The translations under genes and the position numbers were made by a program. Under the pieces are notes generated by a model, which was not told the origin of the DNA, ran no database searches, and saw only the letters and a list, made by a program, of their open reading frames with translations. Shown here piece by piece: positions 48,362-57,309 of a DNA stretch of 64,000 nt. The number at the start of each line of letters is the position of its first letter. Position 1 is the first letter of the stretch. The DNA comes from Nissolia schottii (taxonomy: Eukaryota; Streptophyta; Magnoliopsida; Fabales; Fabaceae), in the NCBI GenBank assembly GCA_003254905.1, contig QANU01008832.1, positions 146,800 to 210,799 of the forward strand, in the 5' to 3' direction.

Positions 48362-51294
48362 TGTAACAACCTAAGTTTTTCCTTCGCTAAAATTCCGCTT
48401 AATAAATAATTAAGAACATGTTAATAAGGAAAGATGAGATAAAAACGAAATAAAATTCAAGGAATTTATTTAATGTCTATCGTATTAGGTAAAAATAATA
48501 ATTTTGCGATCTCGTGACGTTTGGTGACGTTCGGGTTAGTATTAGGCCATTTTTAGAATTTAATTATGACTCAAAGGAGTCTGTAAAATACACTAATATG
48601 AAAATAATGTGAGAATATTTCAAGAAAAATTTAAATATGAATAAGGAAAATTTATAGGTCACAACGGTATGTCCGAAATATTTTTGGGACGTTCGGACAT
48701 AAATAGTTAATGAACGGAGACGATCAAAACTACATAGGGAAACATAAGAAGACTCTAGGGCCAAAGGGATTAAAACCCTCGGGCAGTCCTCTCACTCACG
48801 AAACACACACACACTTGCACAAAAGACTCATTTCCTTCTTCCTAAATTCCTAAGAGAAAAACCTAAAGCTTCATAATCAAAGTTTCATCAAAAACCACCA
48901 TCATCCTTGTTTTTCATCACCTTAATCCACTCATAAATCCCCCAAGAAGGTAAGTGAGTAGCATGGCTAAGAGTTTCCCATCACTTGGTAAGAAGACTAA
49001 GCTTCCATAACCTAGGTTTTTCCTAATTATTCAAAGTTCTTCATGCTAGGTCAAGAGAACTCAAGCAAGCTAGCAAGGCTTGATTCCATCCTTCCATCAC
49101 CACCAAGACCCTTTCTAGAAAGTGGGTAACTCTAGTTTCCTAATCCCTTTTTATGGTTAGATGAGTTTATGTGTATGTATGTGATTATGTTTGCATGCAT
49201 GTGGATGTTTGTTTAATGATGTTAGAAATTGTGATAGGCTTAGAAAATGATTCTGAAGAGTTTTATGATCTGGATTAGATAGAATTAGTATGTGTTAAAT
49301 AGGTGTGAAAAGCTCAGGTGAATTTCATGGAAAAAGGGAAAAGAAAAGAGAGAAAACCAATTTCTGCAGTACAGGGAGTTAGAGTGCGCTAAGCGCAGCG
49401 CTAGGCGCAGCGCTAAGCGGCTCGCTGAGCGGAGCGCTGGGCGGCGCGCTGAGCGGCCCTGCGTGTTTTCCTGATTAAATGTTGCGCCGTTAGCCGTTGA
49501 ATGAAACTGTAATTCTGCTGTAATGATCTAAGATTAGAAGAGTTTATGGAACCTTCCTAAAACACCTATTCTAGTATTCCATGCTATTGCTCTGATTGAT
49601 ATGTTGTACGTGAAATAAACATGTTAAACATGATTCTGCAATAAAATTTGTGAGGATCTTGATAGCTTACATGCATCTGTGATATACTTAGTTAAAGACA
49701 TGATAGGAAACTCTGAGATAGTTAATGATGCTGAAATGAACCATAGGAAAACTAGTATGCCATGCTGCAGGTACCATTAATGCTGCTGAACTAGGGCCAA
49801 TGCCCAATGCTGCTGAATAAGGGCCAATGCCCAATGCTGCTGAAATATGGCTATATGCCACATGCTGGAAAAGGCTATATGCCTATGCTGAAAAGGCCGT
49901 GATCACATGAGCCGCAATGATCCCACTTCAGGAGGTCTAGGCATCCTGAATGTGGAAGCCCGCCACAGGTGGTGTCGAGATGGCATACCTGGAGGTGTGC
50001 GGTTACCACGCCTATGCATTGTCGAAAGGGGGCAAGCTTAGGTGGGGGTACAATATCCGCCCACTGTCGAGGGGTCCCGAGGGGGCACACGGCAGGTGGA
50101 AGCCCACCGCAGTAAGGTCTGGACAGTGTCGGCCTATACTGAGGGTGTGAGGTTATTCCGTCATACTAGTGTCACAAAGGACATTACTATGGTGGGAATA
50201 ACACCTATTCTGTTATGCTGCTGTATTCTGTTACGCTGTTATGTGCTGCTATGCTGTTATATTCTGTCATGCTGTTTTATTCTGTTATTCTGCTGTATTC
50301 TGTTAAACGTGTTACGCTGATGATTCTGCTGCATGTATTCCGCTGAACTCTGTTATGTCTGTATACTCTGTTATGTCTGTATACTCTGTCATGTCTGTAT
50401 ACTCTATTCTGTCTGTATTGGATGATTCTGTGATGCATATTTGAGTGAATCTGTTATACTGAAGGTATTCTGATTTTATGCTGTTATTCATTCTGATTTG
50501 AATAAATAATCTGCTGTTATGCCGTACCGTCGAGAGCACGCTCGAGACGGTTTTGTATATGCCGAATTGCTAATCAGCACGAGAACGTAGTAAGCAAGAG
50601 TAGTTCCCATGTCACATAATAATGCTGATAAAGCCGTTCAGATAGGCCAGATAATAAATGATAGGCTGTTTAGTATATATGTTCACCTAGAGATTTCTGA
50701 GCGGCCTGAAGTCCGTCATAATATGATACACGACTCAGGAACTAAAGTTATTCCACTGAGGACCTACCGTTCTCATCCCCCACTATTTTATGACTTCAGG
50801 TACCGAAGAAGATGAGTCTTGTTTTGATGATGCTGATGATCCGCCCGCTGAGCCATGAGCGGCTAGGATTGGAGGAGCTTAGAGAGATAGCTGTTTAGAT
50901 TTTGCCAAGGACGTACTGAGTAGCATTGCAGTGGTCCTTGTATTTTGATGCTGTATATTTTGGATTCTGTATATGATACTTTGATCTATGTACATATTAT
51001 GTATACAGTGACATGACTTTGTATGCTGGACCCCATGGATGTATATTGCCTGTTCTACTTATCATCATGCTATCCGCTTTGTTAGTATATTTGTTTATTT
51101 TGTTTATTTCCAACGCATGGCTCTATTTCAGTATTGATGTAATACAAGTGAAAAATTTAAAATGGGTCCTTATTTTCTTAAGCAACCACTATTTTCCAAA
51201 AGATAATTACGGACTAAAGTATTCATCAGATAGCAAACAACCTAGTGAGCATTGTTTACTACGTACGGGGTAAACAGTTAGCTAGGGTGTTTCA
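48362..51294. mobile_element. Solo LTR, 2933 bp, inside the SIRE-like LTR
   Basis: The exact 5-bp duplication acacc (48357-48361 and 51295-51299) is confirmed because the other SIRE-like LTR keeps the empty site at 55133-55140. It starts TGTAACAACC and ends GTGTTTCA. It is long for an LTR and has no coding frame of note. A GC-rich stretch at 49388-49460 is built from gcgct and gctgagcgg words, and 50200-50500 has many ctgttatgctg-like words. The long LTR suggests a Ty3/gypsy source, but this is inferred. Confidence 0.9.
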
Positions 51295-51639
51295 ACACCG
51301 AACACTACGGTGCCACAATTGATTCACAATTATTGAAGAAGTAATACAATGGCTTTGCCAATCCTAAATTTAGGGTTGGAAGTTTTCCTGAATAGAAAGC
51401 ACAAATGATATAACAGTTAAGGCTCAAAGGGTTTTCTTTAAGTTTAGGATTGAAACACCATTGAAATTTGATCAGAACTTTGTGAATATGAAAGTGAGAA
51501 TTGAGTTCTGGAGTTCTGTAATTGTTCTACATGAGTTCCAACCTTATATAGGCAAAGGTGCCTGTTCATGAACCATTACTAATGCATACAGATGCAAAAC
51601 AACGCATTGTTTCATGAAAAAACACACCCATTCGAACAT

Positions 51640-51927
51640 GTAATCGATTAACCAAGTGTGGTAATCAATTACACACATGGTAATTGCCAATTTTCAAATT
51701 CTGTGTGATGGTAATCGATTACCACGAGTGTGTAATCGATTACACACACAACAAATGCCAATTTTGAAAGTTTCTGAGGTGGTAATCGATTACAGCAAGT
51801 TGGTAATCGATTACTCATGCAAAAAATGTTATATTTTCACATTTTTGATGCTGGTAATCGATTACTGAAACCCTGTAATCGATTACTGAACCTGGTAATC
51901 AATTACTGAAATTCAGTAATCTATTAC
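51640..51927. repeat. Array of GTAATCGATTAC palindromes, ten copies
   Basis: Ten copies of the 12-base palindrome or one-base variants lie in the 3' LTR of the SIRE-like element, with 10-50 bases between them. The core ATCGAT is the most constant part. Confidence 0.9.
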
Positions 51928-52513
51928 TGACACGGTAAAGTATTTTCCAAGTGTTGCAAACCTTAGAAAAGTGTTGCTAATTGATTTTAGCTTTAGGAAA
52001 AGTGTTAGACTTGTTAGAATGAAAACCTTATGAGCCATTAATCATGATATCAATAACAAGTGCTAACTATTAAACTCTAAGGTAAAAACACTTGAACCTT
52101 CAATATGATGATCGGTTGATCGTTGCAATTCATCGGTTGTGTCTTTGCCTTTTTCTTGCTTTTTGTTGATGTTCTTGTCTTCATCAAAACCAAGCCATCA
52201 ATGGTCAGAGAAAGAATCTTCTTCACATTCTCCCCCTTTTTGATGATGACAAAACCATCTTTGAAAGTTGAAGTTCTTTGTCTTAGTGCTCCCCCTGTGT
52301 TTTGGACTAACTGGCCTTTCTTGGTTTCTCAACATTTGCTCCCCCTGTTTAAATCAAACCAAGCAATACCAAACAAGATCTTTCTCCCCCTTTTTGACAT
52401 CATCAAAAAGAAGAAAAAGGACCACAAATAGAATATCCAAAACAGTGGTATAGGGAACAACAGTGTATATAAAACAAGACATGTGTTTCTAGATGATATG
52501 TCTTCTAAAGATA

Positions 52514-52865
52514 TTATGAAAACCTTATTAAGCCTGAAAACTTAACTTCTTTGGTTTTCTTATCCTTAACCACACAAATATCATCTTCAGATTCGACTAT
52601 AAAGCCCTTTGTCACATAATTGATTAATAGTAAGCAAGCTTTGACCTTGGCCTTCAACATATGACACATTCTCAATAGTAGTTTGAGGAGGCGTACATAT
52701 TCTTCCAATGCCAATGATTTTGCCTCTCTCATTGTTATTTATGTCATATCTTTTCCTTTGTTCTTTGGAATCAAGAAGAATTTTGTTTTGTCACTAGTCA
52801 TATTTGAGGAACAGCCGCTGTCAATATGCCATAAGTCACTTGCTGTCCTCATTCATACCTACAAA
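52514..52865 (-). pseudogene. Protease remnant of the SIRE-like element
   Basis: Minus-strand translation shows an aspartic protease start (LWHIDSGCSSNMTSDKTK) and then weaker similarity to the region after the protease, ending in a frame with CVVKDKKTKEVKFSG. Stops and at least one frame change are present. The rest of pol is missing, so a large deletion joined this part to the 3' end of the element. Confidence 0.7.
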
Positions 52866-52870
52866 ACAAA

Positions 52871-54655
52871 TTAAAAGTGGGGGTAGGGTACCCAATGTGC
52901 TTTGGGTCCTTGTCGGTTAGATCCTTTCACAACCCACTTGAGTTGACCACTTGGAACACCATACATTTTAATATAACATGCATTAGAGGTGTGTCCTTCC
53001 AAGCAACAATAATTACATATGTTCCTTCTTTTAGGAATCAAGTAATTATTTCTTTGTACATACCTTTTTGAACTAAAAGCATAGTAATTATTTGGCTTAA
53101 TATAAAACTTTGATGTAGGCACATAATAATTACTTTTTCTTGTCATATGATAGTTGCTATTGACATGATATGAAGGTTTAGATCGGGCTACATTTCTTTT
53201 TACATGCATGTTGGGTTGTGGATTACTTGTTTTTACAAAAAGTGTTTTCTTAACAACTTTTTGATTCTTTTGAGGACCTAATCCACTTTTATCCTTAGTA
53301 TCCTTTTGCATGCTCAAGATATCATCTAATCCATGCTTACCCTTTTCAAACTTGCATACTATTTGTTGTAAACTTTCTACTTTAGATTCCAATGAAACAC
53401 ACTTAGAGCAAGCAACTCGATTATCTATCATAGATCTAATCAAGTTTAATACTTCCTTTTTAGCATAAATTTTTGAAAAATTTAAACATATTTCATGTAA
53501 GCATTCAAAAGCAGTTTGTAAATCTTCATAAGAAAGTTTATCAGTACTAACCTCTTCATCATCATTGTCAGAGTTGTGTGTAGCCATAAATGCTATATGT
53601 GCTTTTTCATCTTCAGATTCTGATGAAGAACTGATGTCATTATCTTCCCATGCCACATATGCTTTCTTGCCTTTTTTGTTCTTGTTGTCCAATCTAACTT
53701 TGAGACCGTTCTTCTTTCTTTGAATATTTGGACAATCAGACTTGATGTGACCGGGTTTCCCACATTCAGAGCATGTGAATTTTTGTGGAGAAGATGAGTA
53801 ATTTTTCTTTATGAATCTCTTAGATTGACAAATCCGTATTCCCTTTTTCTTGAAAAAATTTCCAAGATTTTTAAACAAAATATTCATATTGTCACCTTCA
53901 TCTTCCTCTGAATCTGCATCATAATCATCTTTGTCAGAATCAATTTTGGCTTTTAAAGAAATTGACCTGTGATTCTTCTCATGTTGTTCGTGTTGATCCA
54001 GACGATTCAACTTCAATTCATGTTCCTGCAGTTTTCCAAATAGAGTTGCCAGAGTCATCTTGGATAGGCCCTTCTTTTCTGAGATCGCCGTCACCTTTGG
54101 TTGCCATATTCGAGTTAATGATCTTAGCACTTTCAAGTTCAAATCTGCACATGAATAACTTTTGCCAAGAGCAGACAAATGGTTAATAAGATGCGTAAAA
54201 TGTTTTTGCATATCGAGAATCCTTTCTCCTGGGAGCATTCTAAACATCTCATATTCTTGCGAAAGAGTGTTTAATTTGGATCTCTTAACTTCATCTGTAC
54301 CCTCATGAGTGGCTTCTAGGGTATCCCAAATTTCTTTGGCTGTCTTGCATGAAAAGACTCTAAAGAATTCATCCATACCTAGGGCAGAGGTTAGGTAATT
54401 CATGGCTTTAAGATCATACTGCACTTTCTTTTTCTCTTTGTTACTCCATGCACTCATGGGTTTTGGTTCACTCCCATTTTCATTTGTGAACATAGGCACA
54501 AACAGACCTTCTTCAATGGTTTTCCATACTTCTAAATCTTGTGCTTTGATGAAGATCATCATTTTGATTTTCCAGAAATCATATTGATCTCCATTAAAAC
54601 ATGGAGGCCTATTTACATTCAACCCTTCACTCAACATAGGTCTTGAGGATGCCAT
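52871..54655 (-). CDS. gag of the SIRE-like element, intact 594-residue frame
   Basis: A retrotransposon capsid protein that would package element RNA. The frame starts at 54655 (MASSRPMLSEGLNVNRPP), about 35 bases inside the primer-binding site. It has the copia gag fold region (FWKIKMMIFIKAQD, KEIWDTLEATHEG), then an acidic stretch (about 260-285). A first CCHC knuckle follows (CSECGKPGHIKSDC), then Ser/Glu-rich and Lys-rich linkers, and a second knuckle-like motif near the end (CNYCCLEGHTSNAC). There is no stop over the whole length, although the element lacks pol. It may still supply gag, or use pol from relatives. Expression is unknown. Confidence 0.88.
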   Translation of the reverse strand: MASSRPMLSEGLNVNRPPCFNGDQYDFWKIKMMIFIKAQDLEVWKTIEEGLFVPMFTNENGSEPKPMSAWSNKEKKKVQYDLKAMNYLTSALGMDEFFRVFSCKTAKEIWDTLEATHEGTDEVKRSKLNTLSQEYEMFRMLPGERILDMQKHFTHLINHLSALGKSYSCADLNLKVLRSLTRIWQPKVTAISEKKGLSKMTLATLFGKLQEHELKLNRLDQHEQHEKNHRSISLKAKIDSDKDDYDADSEEDEGDNMNILFKNLGNFFKKKGIRICQSKRFIKKNYSSSPQKFTCSECGKPGHIKSDCPNIQRKKNGLKVRLDNKNKKGKKAYVAWEDNDISSSSESEDEKAHIAFMATHNSDNDDEEVSTDKLSYEDLQTAFECLHEICLNFSKIYAKKEVLNLIRSMIDNRVACSKCVSLESKVESLQQIVCKFEKGKHGLDDILSMQKDTKDKSGLGPQKNQKVVKKTLFVKTSNPQPNMHVKRNVARSKPSYHVNSNYHMTRKSNYYVPTSKFYIKPNNYYAFSSKRYVQRNNYLIPKRRNICNYCCLEGHTSNACYIKMYGVPSGQLKWVVKGSNRQGPKAHWVPYPHF

Positions 54656-54705
54656 CTACGGATCTTTTAGGAGTAATTTTCCTAAACTTGCGCTCTGATA
54701 CCAAT

Positions 54706-56137
54706 TGTAACTACAGATAGCAACCTAAGAGGGGGGTGAATTAGGTTTTTCTTGTTTTTCTCGGGTTCTTTGAGAGATATGAAACCCTAATCCCCAAATT
54801 TGGAACAAGACCCAGCAATAACCGAATAATTGATAATGCTAAATGCAGCGGAAATTGTAAATTGCTGAATGTAAAAGTGTAGGGATAAGAAAGATCACAC
54901 CGGAGAATTTATCCTGGTTCACCTTCAACCACCAAAGGCTACGTCCAGTCCCCTGTTCTGATTCAGGATTTTTTCCACTATGTAAACTTGTGTTGTGTAC
55001 AACCTCACACCCGAGGCACTTACACCGACAACTACAAGAGAACACAACCGTTCCCCTGGTTACACAATGCCATCACCGAACACTACGGTGATAATCAGAA
55101 TCCACACCGAACACTACGGTGTTTACAAAACCACACCGAACACTACGGTGCCACAATTAATTCACAATTGTTGAAGAAGTAATACAATGGCTTTACCAAT
55201 CCTAAATTCAGGGTTGGAAGTTTTTCTGAATAGAAAGCACAAATGATATAACAGTTAAGGCTCAAAGGGCTTTCTTTAAGTTTAGGATTGAAACAACATT
55301 GAAATTTGATCAAAACTTTGTGAATATGAATGTGAGAATTGAGTTTTGGAGTTCATTAATTGTTCTACATGAGTTCCAACCTTATATAGGCAGAGGTGCC
55401 TGTTCATGAACCATTGCCAATGCATACAGATGCAAAACAACGCATTGTTTCATGAAAAAACACACCCATTCGAACATGTAATCGATTAACCAAGTGTGGT
55501 AATCGATTACACACATGGTAACTGCCAATTTTCAAATTCTGTGTGATGGTAATCGATTACCACGAGTGTGTAATCGATTACACACACAACAAATGCCAAT
55601 TTTGAAAGTTTCTGAAGTGGTAATCAATTACCATAAGTGTGTAATCGATTACACACATGAAAACCACTTATTTTCAAAATTCTCGAGTTGGTAATCGATT
55701 ACAGCAAGTTGGTAATCGATTACTCATGCAGAAAATGTTATATTTTCACATTTTTGATGCTGGTAATCGATTACTGAAACCCTGTAATCGATTACTGAAG
55801 CTGGTAATCAATTACTGAAATCCAGTAATCTATTACTGACACAACAAAGTGTTTTCCAAGTGTTGTAAACCCCATAGAAGTGTTGCTAATTGATTTTAGG
55901 GTTTAGGAAAGATGTTAGACTTGTTGTAATGAAAACCTTATGAGCCAATAACCATACTATCATAAACAAGTGCTAACTATTAAACTCTAAGGTAAAAACA
56001 CTTGAACCTTCAATATGATGATCGGTTGATCGTTGCAATTCATCGGTTGTGTCTTTGCCTTTTTCTTGCTTTTTGTTGATGTTCTTGTCTTCATCAAAAC
56101 CAAGCCATCAATGGTCAGAGAAAGAATCTTCTTCACA
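54706..56137 (-). repeat. 5' LTR of the SIRE-like element (1432 bp)
   Basis: Matches the interrupted 3' LTR. It has three copies of caccgaacactacggtg at 55074-55090, 55105-55121 and 55134-55150, each able to form a small hairpin. The minus-strand end borders the primer-binding site. Confidence 0.9.
55478..55836. repeat. Array of GTAATCGATTAC palindromes, twelve copies
   Basis: Same array as at 51640-51927, with two more copies carried by an extra segment of about 70 bases (near 55617-55690). This shows that the array changes in length between LTRs of one element. Confidence 0.9.
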
Positions 56138-56142
56138 CTTGC

Positions 56143-56907
56143 AGCTGCAAATAACTGGTTCCTCAAACAGCTGGATGTTAATACAGTATTCCTTCATGGT
56201 GATTTACATGAAGAGGTAAATATGCAAGTGCCACCTGGCTTGCAGGTTACTGGCAAATCTACCAAAGTTTGCAAACTAGTAAAGTTCCTTTATGGTCTCA
56301 AACAGGCAAGCAGGCAATGGAATTTTAAGCTCACTGCCTTTCTCATTGTTGCAGGCTTCACTCAATCCAAAGCTGATTACTCTTTGTTCACCAAGTCTGT
56401 AGGCTCATCATTCACTGCCATCCTTGTTTATGTTGATAATTTGTTAATGACAGGGAACAACCTTGCTGAAATTGAACATCTAAGGGACCAATTACACTCT
56501 GAATTTACTATCAAGGATTTGGGTGATGCAAAGTACTTTCTTGGCATGGAGTTAGCCCGAAGCACCAAAGGAATTGCCCTATTTCAAAGAAAGTATGCTC
56601 TGGAGTTACTCCAAGATGCAGGTCTGTTAGCTTCTAAACCTGCATCCACACCCTTTAACTATAGTATTAAACTTCAGCAACAAGGCACTGCTGCACTAGA
56701 AGATCCTACTAGCTTCAGAAGGTTAATCGATCGTCTAATATACCTTACTAGCACAAGACTCGATCTGGCATTTGCAGTTCATCAACTAAGTCAGTTCATA
56801 TCCAATCCTATGGTTGAACACCATCGAGCTGCAATAAAGTTGCTTAGATACCTCAAGAAGGCTCCTGTTCTCGGTCTGTTATTTCCTGCCTCTTCCACTA
56901 AGCAAAT
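56143..56907 (+). pseudogene. copia reverse transcriptase, C-terminal part, truncated RNase H
   Basis: It continues the RT from 47922 with AAANNWFLKQLDVN and LYGLKQASRQW. The active-site motif, normally YVDD, is YVDN here, so one catalytic Asp is lost. It then shows DLGDAKYFLGMEL, QRKYALELL and DLAFAVHQLSQF, and ends at LLFPASSTKQI where the frame runs into the shortened 3' LTR. The RNase H domain is missing. The long frame that starts at 56033 takes its first codons from the SIRE-like LTR and is chimeric. Confidence 0.9.
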
Positions 56908-57309
56908 TAGGATCGTAGTGTGTCTCCACCACTACGCCAACATTCTTGTATATAGATATCCATTTCTATCACAAGTAAAGAAGGATTGATAGCATTGCTT
57001 GTTGTGCAAGTAATGATAATTAAGTCAGTTAGCACAGCTTAGCTGTTATGTCTGTTAGTTTGTTATATTGACTAAATCTGTTAGCATTAGAAAGTTAGTT
57101 ACGCCATTGTTTCTACACATATATAAGCTGTATTTGATCACCAAATTAATCAATGAAAATACAATTCAGTTTTTCACTACATTCTCTCTTTTCCTGACTC
57201 ATGTTCCTGGCTCGTGTTCATGTTCTTTGAGATAGTTCTAGTTTCTGATTTCATGGCTGCTCCTGATGTATCCACATGGCTGCCCTGCTTCCTTCTCTGA
57301 AATCTAACA
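56908..57309 (+). repeat. 3' LTR of the outer copia element, left end lost
   Basis: Matches 42222-42624 with about 14 visible differences. The left border falls inside the tRNA-like sequence, where the match to the 5' LTR begins. This suggests that a deletion took out RNase H, the polypurine tract and the LTR start together. Confidence 0.8.

Larger units (their letters stand above)
47923..52227 (-). repeat. 3' LTR of the SIRE-like element (with nested solo LTR)
   Basis: Without the 2933-bp solo LTR and its duplicated 5 bp the LTR is about 1367 bp. It matches 54706-56137, but lacks a segment of about 70 bases within the GTAATCGATTAC array. It starts tgtaactacagatagcaacc and ends cttcttcaca. 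Confidence 0.9.
47923..56137 (-). mobile_element. SIRE-like copia element in antisense, gag-only
   Basis: Exact 5-bp duplication cttgc at 47918-47922 and 56138-56142. It has two LTRs with TG...CA ends (54706-56137 is the 5' LTR and 47923-52227 the 3' LTR on the minus strand). A primer-binding site (tggtatcagagc, minus strand, 54702-54691) lies inside the 5' LTR, and a polypurine tract (aaaaagggggagaa, minus strand, about 52241-52228) before the 3' LTR. Internal DNA is only about 2.5 kb: one long gag and a protease remnant, with no integrase or RT. The 3' LTR is interrupted by a 2.9-kb solo LTR. It is inserted in the RT of the outer copia element. Confidence 0.9.
42222..57309 (+). mobile_element. 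Outer copia-type LTR retrotransposon, decayed and twice interrupted
   Basis: Two LTR copies (42222-42624 and 56908-57309, about 96 percent alike by eye) enclose a primer-binding site (tggtatcat, 42625), gag, protease, integrase and reverse transcriptase in copia order. It is split by a solo LTR at 44715-46522 and by a SIRE-like element at 47923-56137. The RNase H end and the start of the 3' LTR were removed by one deletion joining about 56907 to the LTR. With the nested DNA taken out, the element is only about 5.1 kb. Stops, frameshifts and a changed RT active site show that it is dead. Confidence 0.9.

Noticed and set aside
56033-56989. 318-codon frame that looks like one RT gene
   Set aside because: Its first part lies in the SIRE-like LTR and its last part in the shortened copia LTR. 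Only 56143-56907 is RT.
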